Source: Takakia lepidozioides
Taxonomy: Eukaryota > Streptophyta > Takakiopsida > Takakiales > Takakiaceae
NCBI GenBank assembly: GCA_030704615.1
Contig: CM060734.1
Coordinates: 53,336,042 to 53,400,041 of the forward strand
Length of the DNA stretch: 64,000 bases
Direction of reading: 5' to 3'
Shown here: positions 1-11,888 of the stretch, piece after piece
Numbering within the stretch: position 1 is the stretch's first letter
Layout of the letters: each line of letters begins with the position of its first letter
Notes under the pieces: generated by a model
Seen by the model: the letters and a program-made list of their open reading frames with translations, nothing else
The model's database searches: none
Told to the model about the DNA's origin: nothing
Made by a program: the position numbers and the translations under genes

Positions 1-302
1 CACCAAATTCTCTCAGCCTCCGCATCTCTAGAGCAAATGGTGCCTCCCTTGCCCCACGAGCTGTCAAACTGAGCGAGCAGTTGGTCCCTTCGACCGCTGC
101 TACACCTGCAAATAACTTCCCTCAACACCCGCCAAGCCTTGGGGGCCTCAGACAAGAGGTCTGAGTGAACCAAACATAAAATCACCAAAAAAAAACCATA
201 GTATCACAATAGCCAATACCAGCCGGGTCCGTGGTTGATACCTTGATTGATACCCGGCCAAAGCCAATATACCAGTCCAACACCGGGTCAAGTCCCTAGC
301 AT
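1..302. other. Intergenic start of window
   Basis: No supported gene is seen here. The part from about 200 to 300 resembles a diverged upstream portion of the SINE that follows: a box-B-like GGGTCAAGTCC lies near 285-296. I could not identify a convincing A box. Confidence 0.4.
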
Positions 303-397
303 GGAGAGGTTATTATGAAAGAGGTTATTTTCTCCTCTCACTATAACTAAGCCCTGATTTGTGAGCTGTCGCTCCCAGGTGTTTCCCTTTAAAAAAA
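285..397 (+). repeat. Truncated or diverged copy of the tRNA-derived SINE
   Basis: The stretch from GAGGTTATTTTCTCCTCTC through ATTTGTGAGCTGTCGC and CAGGTGTTTCCCTTT to an A-rich tail matches almost word for word the 3' body of the SINE at 26.9-27.1 kb. It carries a small internal insertion. A box-B-like motif precedes it, but the tRNA-like head is too diverged to delimit. It lies about 300 bp upstream of the phosphatase start codon, so it may sit in that promoter. Confidence 0.7.
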
Positions 398-700
398 AAG
401 TAAAGCAAAAGGAAAGTGTTGGTGAGAGGGGCTGGCAAGGAGGCAGCGGAGCTGTCAAAGTGCAGGCGCTGCCGGCCAGCCAAGCAGGGCCAGTGTTGGT
501 TGCTCAAACACTGCTGCCATCTCTTGCTCGCATCACTGCACTTATGCCAGTGTTTATTTTGCATGTGGGTGCTGTTGATTCTCTCTGACGTCTGGCTGTG
601 AAGCTTGGATTGGCACTTGGGGTTGAGGCTCTGCAACAGGGGGTGTGATTGCTTGTGGGTAGTGTATGCTGTCCATGCTTGAGACGCAGACTACAAGCGC

Positions 701-3700
701 ATGGCAGCGGGAGGTTTTGCACAGGCGGAGAAGCATGTGGCGAATTTGTTCCTGCTGCCATCCTTCCCGTTATGGCAACTTCTCATAGTGGCGTGCGTGC
801 TGAGCTGGTTGGTGTTGGCGCGCTTTTACCTGCTTACCCAGCGCATTCGCTCGGCTGTGCAGCCCTTTGTTACGTCATGGGTAGAGAAGGGCATACCAAT
901 GGTCCTCAGAATTCAGGTGGGCTTTCTGTCTGTGTTGAATCTGGGAGAGGTTGTGTGATGCATTCCGGAAAGGTGGGGTTCGCGTTACTACTTCTGGTGT
1001 TAGGGAATTCGTCACGTAGATGTCTTACAGTGAAGGGGATTGGCACCCAGTATTGAGGATTTAGGAATGAGTCACAAGCAGGGGGTAGTTTGCCTTGGAT
1101 TTATAGGCTTGTAATGAGCTGGTAACGTCTCAAAGAAGCAGTTGTTTGAGAAGTTGGGCTAGTTAACGGGGGTGCCACCTCCTCTATTGCCATTCTTCAG
1201 GAACAGCGGTATGTAGATGAGATAGACTTTTATGCAGGGTTCTACAAGTGCGTTGTATAGCTGCATAGCCCTTCCACATGTCAGAGTACCGATATCAACA
1301 CACCTAGCTTTGCAGCGCTACCATTACCACTTGTGTCTGGAAAAGGTCGTGACTGATGATTTAAGAAGCGTTTTTAAGTCTGTCCGTAATTTAGAAGAGG
1401 AATTGGCAGTGGATCTAAAAGACCGAGGTGTACAACCCTTCTTAACAAACTAGCTTTTCACGCATCATTCACCACTTCAGTCATTTTTGAGCCCAGTGCT
1501 TCTGGCTTGTCTATCTGCTCCTACTTCATATTTTCTTTTTGATGCCTGAAGAACGATACTTGAGTAATTTCGAGGGGATTCTGCCATGGGAAAGTTGCCA
1601 TAGAGCCAGGAGCTGCTTGACGTTAATTGATTTTGGGCGTTTGTTGTCAATATTGCAGAAATGGGAGCATCCTCTTCTGGACATCCTTTTGGCTTCTATA
1701 GCAAGTGTAGTCTCAGTGGAGTTTTATACAGCGTTTCTTCCACTGCTTTTCTGGGTATTTTCCTGAGCAGTCGTGAAATGTTGCTGAGTTGTTTGTTTCC
1801 TTGATGACTGTATGTTGATGGGTGCCTTTGGTAATCCTAGTGTTGTGTACGAGCGAGTTTAGAAAAATATCAGAAATTTGAAATTCCAGAAATTCACCCT
1901 CTGATAGAGAAGATGTGGGTGTGATTTCCTTGAGTTTTAGCCTTCATCACAAATTTGCATGAGCTCTTAAGACAGTGGCAAGTACTTCTGTCGGGAGGCA
2001 CTCAGGGATAGGCTTTTGTGGGTGGGGCAGAGTGGGCACGTTAAGCTTGCAAGACAATTGACTGTGTTAATGGCGGTTTGCATCTATGTCGGCAACTGCA
2101 TCAAGGTTTTGATCTCCTCCTCTCTTCTGCTCAGAACGCCAGCAATCAATCTGTCATGCTTCACTTTTTGAATATGGATTGGGCTTCTAAAAGCAAGGAG
2201 TGTTTGCATATAGCCGTTGTGGTGATACCTAAAGCCAATTTTAACGTGGGCCTGGTTCAGAGGAGGGCTAGCATAATCTGACCTGAAAATACAATACATA
2301 CCCTGACTTCCGTCATCCAACTATTGGGTATATCTGTCTCAAAAATGGCTGTGTGTTGTTAGGCTGGTATTTTAAGTTCACTTTAAAGCAGCAGGTAGCA
2401 GTTCCTCACCGCATACTTGACGATATGCATCATTCACATTGAGGCTCACCATCTAGGAAAATTATCTACAGCCAGAGCAAGTGGAGTCACTGCCCCCAGC
2501 TGGTTTATCATCAGTTCAAAGGCAGTTTTACTATATATTCTGGCGTGCCAGCCACCTCTGCAGAATCTGGTGGCACAGACTAGTGCCTATTTCACCACTT
2601 TACATTGCCGGATGCCCATTAACTATTGCTCATCTCCATCCCTCCTCATGAGTGCTCTGATGCATACTACTGATTGCAGTACTCCTTCAGATTTAGTTGC
2701 CTGTAGCTGCTATGTCCATGGGTTGGCATTGCTTGAAACAGCAAGTGACCATCTCGCATAGGCGATCTGGTCAAGTGCTTCCTGTATGCAACCAGTAGAA
2801 CCACTGTGTTTTGGTTTAGTGCAGCTTGTCCAGAAAGAGGATACGTGTTCATCAGACTTGATGTTCATGTAGAGGGTACCGGCCCTCAAACAGTCCAGTG
2901 TCTGACTCTTTGATTATAACACAGACCAATATGGTTTCAGCCAACCATCTGCTGGAAACACATGAATTATGCCTTGACAGCTTTCCTCGTCCATAAGAAA
3001 AAAGGGAAGGGATAAGGTGTTTCTAGAGAGTTGGTGGATTGACAAAGGATATGTTGCAGGACCTGGTCTGTGCTCCCAGGCCACCCTCTCCACCTGTCAG
3101 AAGATTACACTTTTCAGAGGGCGAAAAAGAGTCAGCCCAAGAGTATGGTCTACCTTCATCACACAGCATCAACACAATTTGCTTGTCAGGGTACGCTGTA
3201 CTGATCAGTTGCACTCTTCTTCGGTTCCTTACCACTGTTATCAGCCCTTGTAATCTGCAGTGTTTGCTGATCTTGGCGTCATGTGTATATATATATATTT
3301 GCAATTTTTCAAGTTTGGAAAATCTTAATTGATGTATGCTTTGGCAGGTATCTGCTTCATTATCTTGTGAGGCACTTGGATGAAACAGCGAACTTTCCCA
3401 TTTGGGTCCTTGCTACTCTTCTTGCAATGACTGTGCTCATGGTTCTTTTTGGTATGTCGATTGGTTGCCCGGAACTCAGCCTCTCCAAATATTGCTCCTC
3501 AGTAGTAGACAGGTTGGGTAGAAGGAGGGATTGTTCTGGTGGAGCACGTTCTGGTTGTGAATTATTGCAACAGGTGGACATTATTATGGATGCAGCAAGC
3601 AGTGTGGATAATGCATGGATGACAGAGGGTTAGGAAGGAATCTTTTCTGGAAACTTGTTGTGCAGTTAGGTGAGTAACTGGGTCTTGGGATTCTACACTG

Positions 3701-5395
3701 TTGCTATCAGTCCCAGCATCACTGCAGGTGAACAAGGGGAAGGTGCAGGACTGATGAGGTCTATCGCTGTCCCTTGCAGTTTGATACCAAATGTATTGTT
3801 CACTCACTACATTCAATTATCTATTGTTTCCACAGGGAGAATATATTTAGGGATGCACAGCCCAGTAGATGTCATTGCAGGAGCTGTGATTGGAGGCAGT
3901 GTGTTACTTGGCTGGTGTATGGTTGATGAGTATGTGGATACCTTCATCACTGCTGGTGAAAACGGTAAACTACAGTGGCCATACCCTTTTTCTGGGACGT
4001 TTCAGCGGAGGTCTGTGTCTGGCACTATGGCATAGCTGTTCACTAGAAACCTTGGAACTGTCCATCATTTTGTGAAGAGACACATAGTATCAAATGAATG
4101 CTGGTCGAAGACTGCACACTTACACTCTTGCACTGGCATCTTCCACATCGAAAGCCAGTGTGCAATGTCATCTGCAGATTGGTTATTTGGAGGCATGTAG
4201 CATTGATATGAGATATTAAGCATACAGTGTACAAGCTACTTTCAAAGCTTTGCAAGTAGCATCCGGTTTTTGGTGTCAACAGGGTTAGAATGGTTGAGTC
4301 AATTTTGTAAGATTGTTGATGGGTCCAACCCTACCATGGCTTTACTGTCATTTGGGCTTAACAGAGTGCAGTCAGCCGAGGGATGTGTTCTTTTGTTGCT
4401 CTTGGAAGTTCTATGAACATATTTCACACCATCTGGATTCTAATTGTGCATTGTGTGTTGGATATTTGCATGGCAGTGGTATCATTCTGGGCGAGCATTG
4501 CTGTGCTGCTACTGTTTGCCTATCCAGCACCGGAGCTACGAACCCCCAGCTTTGAGTACCACACAGCGTTCAATGGTGTTGTGTTGGGTGTGGTATGCTA
4601 CATACTCTGCTTATTCAATTGCGCAGATTTTAGACTGATCTGTAGATCTTTCAGATTGGATTTGACTAATGAGGTTGCTGTTAACCATTTCTGGTGCACT
4701 GCATTATAGGGGGTTTACTTTTGAGTGATAACTTACGGACAAGCCGCATTTATTTCCCATCATGAGTCCTTTGTCTCAAGCTCTGCTGCTCAAGTTTCGT
4801 GCAACAGTAGTCTTATTTTGGAGGAAATGTGTGTCCAACCTATTGACCCCAGTGACTTTCTATGTCTCCACTTGAGTGCCCTTCATGATGACCATCGTTG
4901 CTTAAGACTGACTGATCTTACCATCTCATCATAGTGTACAAAGCACATTTCTCAACAATGTGGGAACGTGGGGAAAGTTATAATTTGGCCAAGTTTCTGA
5001 CCCACGGATATAACTCGCAGATATGTGGTGTAAATCAGACATACTCTCAGTACCATTCTAATGATGCACCGGTCATTCCCATGAGCACCTTGGTAGGAGT
5101 GATGGCGTTGATGCGGCGGTTGGTGGTTGGCTTGCCTGTTATTCTGGTTGCCAAAGCTGTGAGCAAAGCTTTAGCAATTCGGTTGCTTCCATTGGTTTGC
5201 AACATCATTGGGTTGCCTGCTCGGTCCTCCTACTATGTGGCTGATTTGAATGGTACAGAGACCCTGAAAATCTTTCGAGGTGGTGCTGGTGAAGTGATGG
5301 ATGTTGACACAGGCATCCGGTTGGTGCAATATGCAGGGCTTGGCTGGGCAGTTGTGCAGTTGACACCCTTTGTCTTTGAATGCCTGGCATTGTAA
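701..5395 (+). CDS. LCBPP1: Long-chain base-1-phosphate phosphatase (sphingosine-1-phosphate phosphatase type), 8 exons
   Basis: Dephosphorylates phytosphingosine/dihydrosphingosine 1-phosphate, normally as a multi-pass ER enzyme of the PAP2 superfamily. Exons read from the sequence: 701-916, 1659-1754, 2031-2105, 3060-3190, 3348-3451, 3836-3964, 4477-4592, 5021-5395. All have GT-AG borders, and the sum is 1242 nt, giving 413 residues, close to the plant family length. The three PAP2 phosphatase motifs are complete: K129-x6-R136-P137 (KDLVCAPRP), P161-SSH164, and R209-x5-H215-x3-D219 (RIYLGMHSPVD). Several hydrophobic segments surround them. The 25-residue exon 3 was found by matching the conserved GH.KLARQ...GN.IK stretch. 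Start: first ATG of exon 1, followed by a hydrophobic anchor. The reading frame is intact; only the transcript ends are unknown. Confidence 0.93.
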
Positions 5396-6982
5396 TCAGG
5401 CAACTCTGGTAACCCTTGTACTTTAGATCGACATACCTGGTGAGGAATACGGGCTCCCATTTATGCTTCACTCTGGTACACCCTGAGATGAAGTTACAAA
5501 GCCCTTATTTGGCTTTTGTGGGCAACATCCACGAAGTCAAATTATGTATATTAGAGTCTCTTGAAAGAAATTTATTTTCCAATAAATCAGGGAGTCATGC
5601 GTCAATAGATCTCACATGAGATTGGGCAAGCCTTTCACAAGTTCTGATTCTTTGAAGATCCTCCTTACAGCCTACTGGGTACTGTCTTTTCATGTGCCGA
5701 CTACCTCTTAGTCTCCAAGGTGGAAAGCTCGCGGAAATGTGCTCTGCCATACATCTGCACCTCACTGCTGGTAGAGTATTTGGTTTGCAGGCAAGATGAG
5801 ATTTTGTAGGCTGATAAGAGAGGGAACTTGCGATCTATGAAATTATTTACATGGCAAATAGTGTGTGGGTAATACTAGAGTGGGAAAATCACAAGGAGAT
5901 GGTGTAAATGAGGCTGATTTAGACATTGACTTACCAAAGTTTGAACAGGGAGTAAACATTTTTGTGGTGTCCTCTGGAGGAGGAATCAACAGTAAAACCT
6001 GGAAACGTGGCATTATTTGCAGAACAATTTACACAAATGGATTGAAGACAGCAAAAGGTCACACTAGTTCCTTGTTCCTTTTGACTGAAAGGTCTTGGTC
6101 AAACTGGATACTGGATACCCTGTCTCTTCACTTCACCGCTTCGACCTTTTGATAGCCCAAGTGCAGGCAACGGGTTTTCCTTTGACCCAACTCGGGTACA
6201 TTACCCATGAATCCATGTGTGTAACTCCACTCTCGAGCACCTTTCAATCAACAATTGCTATTGATCTTGGGAGATCTTTTTAAACCCTCAAACTCTTCCT
6301 CACCAACCATATTCGGAGTTCTGTCCGGAGACCGTCCTGGCACTTGTCACATGTCAAATAGAACACGAATACTTAGGTGGGTCCCCAACAGGCTGATACA
6401 TGATGGAGGGGGAGAGAGAGAAGGGACGGAATGGAGATATCCAGGGAAGTAGCTAATAAGGCCACATCCAATACTACAACGGTGGAGATTTGAGTTGAAA
6501 GGTGCATGACCATGGTATGGCGAGGGATGAGGTGGGAACCCTAAGAATGTCGCACGTCTTCAGCAGGTCTGGATTGGATCTGCGAATGCAATGCGTCATC
6601 TACGGTGTTTGGTTGGGCCTTCTGTCTCATATCCGAAGTTCGGGGGTTGGGTATGACTGTGCACCTTCAGGTGCTCGTGGGGATGCGCGGGAGCGGTCTG
6701 CGAGTGTTTGTGAACCTGTTTCTCGTCTTGGGTGGAGGTGCGAATACAGTATAGATTCGGGAGCCCTTTGGTATGGGACCTTGCAGTGGTAAGGCATGCA
6801 TAGAACAAGTGCTATTCATGTGCGTGATTTCTGTGTGTACAGAGACGCTCCTGGTGTAGAAACAAGGCAATATCGTAGGTGCAAGGCGAGGCAACAGTTA
6901 CCCAGGAATTTCCTGGACGACGCCCATTTTGAGTCACATTACTTTGGGTTCTGGGCGGCTCTGGTTGTAGTGAAGGACGGCA
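5396..6982. other. Intergenic region between LCBPP1 and ITPK
   Basis: Presumably holds the phosphatase 3' UTR and the kinase promoter/5' UTR. No coding region, repeat family or RNA gene could be supported. Short open frames here lack family resemblance. Confidence 0.5.
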
Positions 6983-7960
6983 ATGTCTGGTGGGGCTAGT
7001 TTTCAGATTGGGTATGCATTGGCAGAGAAAAAGCAGCGCAGTTTTGTGCAGCCGTCGTTGATTGCACATGCAAAGAGCAAAGGGGTGAACCTGGTATGCG
7101 TCAACCTGCACAAGCCGCTTGAAGAGCAAGGACCCTTTGATGCCATATTGCATAAACTTAGCGGGGCAGATTGGAGCAAACAGCTTGCGCAGTACGAGGT
7201 GAGGCATCCAGGTGTGATAATTGTGGACGCACCCGAGGCTATTGAGAAACTACACAACCGGATCTCCATGCTGCGGGCCGTGGCCGACCTTCGCATTAGA
7301 GAGGATAATCGAGCAACTTGTGGCATCCCAAAGCAACGTGTGGTTGAAAAAAGTGAAACCCTCAGCGATGCCAAAGTAATGGCTGATTTGAACTTCCCCG
7401 TGATTGCTAAACCCTTGGTGGCGGATGGGAGTGCGAAGTCGCATGCCATGTTTCTCATCTTCAATGCTCAAGGCCTCACAAAATTAAAACCTCCCATGGT
7501 ACTCCAAGAGTTTGTGAATCACGGCGGAGTGATCTTCAAAGTGTATGTCGTGGGAGAATACATCAAATGCGTGAGAAGGAAATCACTTCCTGACGTAGAC
7601 GAAGATCAGATGCAGAGCGCAGAGGCCCCTCTATCATTTTCACAAATTTCAAACATGGCTGCTGCAGGTCAGTCTGGAGCTTCAGTTGATGAGAATCTTT
7701 CAAAGGCTGAGCTACCGCCGCAAACATTCATTGATGATATTGCAAATGGGTTGAGGGAGGCACTTGGACTACGCCTGTTCAACTTTGATGTTATCAGAGA
7801 CGTGAAAGCTGGGAACCATTATCACGTGATAGACATCAATTACTTCCCAGGATATGCCAAGATGCCTGCCTATGAAACTGTTCTTACCGACTTCTTTCTC
7901 CGCCTTGCCCAGGAGAAGGCTGGAGGCGCAGAAGCAGAGTCCTTGGCGGCCGCCTACTAG
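6983..7960 (+). CDS. ITPK1: Inositol polyphosphate kinase, ITPK family (inositol-tetrakisphosphate 1-kinase / 5/6-kinase)
   Basis: Intronless 325-residue ORF. ITPKs phosphorylate inositol tris/tetrakisphosphates with ATP on the route to phytate, and plant ITPK1 also makes InsP7; they are soluble ATP-grasp enzymes. The sequence begins with the family N-terminus ([17 protein letters not shown]), has [12 protein letters not shown], the nucleotide-binding QEFVNHGG, and the metal-ligand elements FNFDVIRD (about 266-273) and DINYFPGY (about 284-291). Length and order match plant ITPK1-type proteins. The ATG at 6983 is chosen because the family N-terminus starts just after it. The C-terminus is short and Ala/Glu-rich. 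A single exon is common in this subfamily. No defect is seen. Confidence 0.95.
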   Translation: MSGGASFQIGYALAEKKQRSFVQPSLIAHAKSKGVNLVCVNLHKPLEEQGPFDAILHKLSGADWSKQLAQYEVRHPGVIIVDAPEAIEKLHNRISMLRAVADLRIREDNRATCGIPKQRVVEKSETLSDAKVMADLNFPVIAKPLVADGSAKSHAMFLIFNAQGLTKLKPPMVLQEFVNHGGVIFKVYVVGEYIKCVRRKSLPDVDEDQMQSAEAPLSFSQISNMAAAGQSGASVDENLSKAELPPQTFIDDIANGLREALGLRLFNFDVIRDVKAGNHYHVIDINYFPGYAKMPAYETVLTDFFLRLAQEKAGGAEAESLAAAY

Positions 7961-8868
7961 CTGTCTTTGGTCATGCATAACAGACAGGGGGGAGAAGGAA
8001 TAACCAGCCACTGGATGTGCCGAGTGAAGCAGGTCAAGGCTTCAACAAACAGAGAGGCTGAAGGGCATAACCATCTGGCATCTCCTGTAGCTCTTGCCTT
8101 GCCTTGCCTTGCCTTGCCTTGCCTGCAAGTAATACTGCGGCTCTTATCAATGTGATGCTACTCTTTGCTGTCTCATGACAGTCATCTCGATAGCTTCATG
8201 TTGCCATCGAAGCGGCTTCCTAGCGCTTGTAATCCATGGTATGATGTAGTTCTCCATTTACTACCATTGCTGTGCTGTATGTGCCGTCAGCTTCCGAATC
8301 TGGGGCTTCTCAATCAATCTTATTTGGCTGTTGTCTCTTACCTTCTTTGTTGGATGGTTCACCCACCCCTCTCGGCCTCCATCTACTTTGGTGGTGTCTT
8401 TCATGGGCCAGATTTCACTGGAAGACCTTTAGTCAGTTCGGTTTTTGGCTGTGCCTAGGTTTCCTGAGTGAGCATCGTGTCAGCCCATCAGAGTCTATAG
8501 TGATGCTCTTAAGCACATGCGTAACTCAGAAATTGAGACATTCATAACTTGGAAGTTGAGTCTGCAAATCTTGGTCCATGAATCACGCACAGATTTCACC
8601 CGCTTGTCTCTGTGCTCCCAAGCCCTAGTAGAAATATTGCCAGTAACTGGGTGCTTGCTTGGGAATCTTGGGAGCCAGGTTTCTGTCCCGGACACACTTG
8701 TTGTGGATTGAGATAAGTATGTGAGGGGGTGGATGTTAAGGTATCCACTGTGGTTGTAGGTGGGGACGCATGTGACCTCGGGAAGTCATGAGCAAGAGGT
8801 GTTGGTGGTGCTTCTCTGAGTTTTGTGTGACCTCGCAGTTATGAGGTCAGACTGCTGTAGATGGGTCC
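7961..8868. other. ITPK 3' flank with (CCTTG)n microsatellite
   Basis: Contains a short pentanucleotide run of CTTGC units at about 8093-8124, probably in the ITPK 3' UTR. The rest shows no supportable gene. Confidence 0.6.
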
Positions 8869-9504
8869 TCAAGTCCTCTGACAAGTGGGACCCTGACTTG
8901 GTTTTGGAGCCACCCTGAGAAATTTGAAAGCTACCTCCGGTAGCCCATGGTAAAGAAAACCCTTAAGGTAGTACACAATCTTTAGTTCACATCCTTGTTG
9001 ATGGTCATCAATTGAGGTAGTGTAGAGGAGTATCCAGTACTGGTAATGTGATTTGCAAATACCTCCTTTGAAGACAGTTTTGATTGTGGTTAGAAAAGTT
9101 TCTAGGTCTTTTGGGTGACTACTTTCCCTGCATGGCCCCACAGGTGCAAGGCTCCTACAGGACTGTCTCCTCTGCACCCTGCAGCCATCCAAAAAATTCA
9201 GGAGTTTGTTTTCAGTGACAGGCACAAAGTAGGAATCTCTAGTCATGGGACAGAATATTTGATGGACAAGTCTATCCAGAACTTTTGTGATCACATCAGC
9301 AGTTGTGCTATTTGTCGCATTCCCAACTTGCACCAAGACATCAGACATGTGCCTCAAAACCCAGTGAAAGTGACAAGGGCTGGTCTTCCAATTTACTTGA
9401 CTGATTGCATTCCAGATAGGGTGCATGTAGAATCCCACCATGTAAGTGGTCATGTTCCAACCTGGTGTCCACGGCATATATGGAGAACCACTGATGAAAG
9501 ACAA
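8869..9504 (-). other. Unassigned 211-codon open frame, possible Ty1/copia integrase relic
   Basis: An open frame on the minus strand has a stretch (TSIDDHQQ...LKIVYYLKG) that vaguely recalls the IDDHSR...VYFLK core of copia integrases. The preceding part shows no clear HHCC motif, and the opposite strand is also open for 148 codons. No LTRs or flanking pol domains were found. It lies downstream of the SNRNP27 stop on the same strand, so it could also be chance ORF in a 3' flank. Treated as unresolved. Confidence 0.2.
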
Positions 9505-9906
9505 ATTTTATTCACATTGGTGGAAACCATGCAGAGTGTCTGTTGTAATTTACTTGCTTGACAATAATAGCATATCTTTTCACCAAAAGTAACAAAAATT
9601 GGTACCCATAATCTTCACTACAGTACATTGAGTGCATGAGAAGATATGCCTATCCAGTTGCCCTGTACAACATGCATCAGCAAATGATCACTCTCTTCTA
9701 TTTGAACCAACCTTGAAATTAGTAGGTCCATCAGGCTACAACCTCTATCTCATTTTTAGTATAAAAACACATGCAAAATTTGTCATTGAATGGTTTTGCA
9801 CTTTTGATTGGCATAGAAAATCCATGAAAGGCATCCCATCTTGTTTCAAACTGTTGAGGAGTAATCGCCAATAGTAATACAAAACTCTGCATAAAGGAAG
9901 CCAACA

Positions 9907-11158
9907 TCATCTGTTCGACTCTGCGGGCAAAGGCCTGTTGAAGCCACCTGCAAAGAAAAATGATATATTTCAATTGAAGCCCATGTGACCAAAATTACCA
10001 TATGACTATGTATTGACAGAGACATCCATGCCTTACAGGTCCCACTTGCAATGTGAACACATGAAACCCTCAAGAGATGCCCCTTTGGAGACCCCTGTAC
10101 ACTGGGGCATGTGTTGCTGGAACCTCCAGTGCAACCTCCCAGAGACTACAAGATTTGAACCACAATGAAAGGTTGAACCACAAAAGGTGCACTCAACGAA
10201 AGAAAGATATGGAGGGAATAGGCACCTCTTCTATTCATATATTGCCTTGGCTGACGCTTTGTGGTTAGCTTGACAGCACTATGATTAGCATCTCCAACAT
10301 ACTTCCCCTGCAATTGATACAGCACAACCAGAAAATGCATGAGACTACATCCATGGTTCAGAAAGAAGGAATCCAGCACACAAGGGAAATCCTAGGGTAG
10401 AACAGGGTACAGCCATAGGGAAAAATGAAACAGTTAATATTGCTATGGGCATCAGAACTGGACAGTACAGCAGAACAAGTCAGGTGCTTACATTGCATGA
10501 TGGAGAACCTACAAGGCTTTGCAGGTGCGATTTTGTTAAGGGCATGTAGAGTGACCAAGAGAGAAAGAGAAGACCACATTATAGCTTACTTTTGTGCTAT
10601 TAAAGCCAGTTGGTATTCCCAGTTTTTTCATAACCTCCTCATCGTTCTCCTGAACAAGAGGCATAGAGGACGGAGGACCCTCCCCTCGTTGCTCACTGGC
10701 AATCCCATCCACAAACTCCGCAACAATGGCTGCTCGCTGTCCTTCTAAGCCGTTCACCGCATCTCCTTTTTCTCTCTTATCTGCAGCCTTCCTATCTCCT
10801 CTTTCTCTCCTCTCACCCTCCGACCCATTCCAGCCTCTGTCTCTGCTTCTCTCACGAGTTCTGCCCTCCCTCCTATCATCTGACTTGTGAGGGCGATCTC
10901 CATGGCGATCGAACGGGGAGGCTGATCGGCGATGCCGATCATTGAAAGGAGACCTGGAGCGCGAGCGCAGCCGCCTTTTATCTCTTTCCCTGTCCTTATC
11001 TCTGTCTCTCTCCCACTCTCTATCCTTGTCCTTATCCTTTTCTCTATCCCGTTCTCTGTCACGATCGCGTTCTCTCTCTCTCTCACGGTCTGTGCCCCGG
11101 TCGCGCTCCCGGTCGCGCTCCCGCCTCCTATCCACTGACAGACGAGAATGCACGCACA
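9907..11158 (-). CDS. SNRNP27: U4/U6.U5 tri-snRNP 27 kDa protein (SNRNP27 / RY1 family)
   Basis: Component of the spliceosomal tri-snRNP in the nucleus. Three exons on the minus strand: about 11158-10589 (RS/RE/RD-rich low-complexity N-terminal part, then acidic EENDEEVMKKLGIPTGFNSTK-type segment), 10307-10226 (GKYVGDANHS...KRQPRQYMNRR) and 9947-9907 (GGFNRPLPAESNR, stop). The C-terminal block is the family signature, and the intron phases close. The N-terminus is uncertain: an in-frame stop lies just upstream of 11159 and no ATG begins the visible exon. The true start therefore probably sits in an upstream exon, spliced at the CAG near 11143 or elsewhere. The gene is head-to-head with the fibrillin gene. 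Confidence 0.88.
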
Positions 11159-11159
11159 A

Positions 11160-11888
11160 ATCTCATGCCCAAAACACACACATGCAAAGGAAAGATCTTC
11201 CGCCTGAGAAGAGGAGAAATAGCTGCACACATAGCAAAAATGGTTCCCCCCGAAACCCTCATTTCTACGCTCTTTTTGATATAGATCCTTCAGTAAAGTC
11301 CGATTTCCCGGGTTAGAAGGCAGCAACCTGCAGGCAATTACATTTTATACTCCTTCTACAATGCACATCCCACGACACACATAATTTTCCCCACGAGACG
11401 CGACACATAAACACCACATTGGTATCATCTTTGATATGTTTCACATTGGAATCCTAATATTACAAGCCAGAATTTACACTGAACCAATCGCATGGTCTCC
11501 TCTTTAGGGTTTCTGCAGCGTTCCAAAAATTACAAAAGAAGCGAAACAGACACAGAACTGTTGTCATAGCGGAAAGGAAGCGAGAAAGAGGATGACTTAC
11601 TGCAGATAGACAGGTGCGTGAGCTTGTGCGGGCAAGGCTGTCGTGCAACACACTGCGGACAAACGAAGAAGACGACCCTGCGCTAAGCCTATGAAACCTA
11701 TCCTCATCGACAGTATTCGTTCCGACCATAATCCATGTCGAGTTCGCTGTTTGACCGGCAGATGACTATAGCTGAAATGGATGGATACGGATGGATGTCG
11801 ATGTGGATGGATGGTGGAATGGACGAGTATTGGCACGTGTGAATGAAAGGTGATAAGTCGTCTCTCTCTCGCTATCTCTGTTTGAGAA
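11160..11888. promoter_or_regulatory. Shared divergent upstream region of SNRNP27 (-) and fibrillin (+)
   Basis: About 0.7 kb separates the two oppositely oriented genes, so their promoters and leader sequences must lie here. On the minus strand a possible leader exon ends near 11602 with a good CA/GTAAGT donor (open frame from 11729). It may be the missing 5' exon of SNRNP27. No defined core promoter element was identified. Confidence 0.4.

Noticed and set aside
6502-6999. Possible upstream exon of ITPK
   Set aside because: The conserved ITPK N-terminus begins just after the ATG at 6983, and the upstream frames show no family resemblance.
10932-11316. Plus-strand Ser/Leu-rich ORFs opposite SNRNP27
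   Set aside because: They are the complement of the Arg/Asp/Glu repeats of the SNRNP27 N-terminal region, with no independent evidence.
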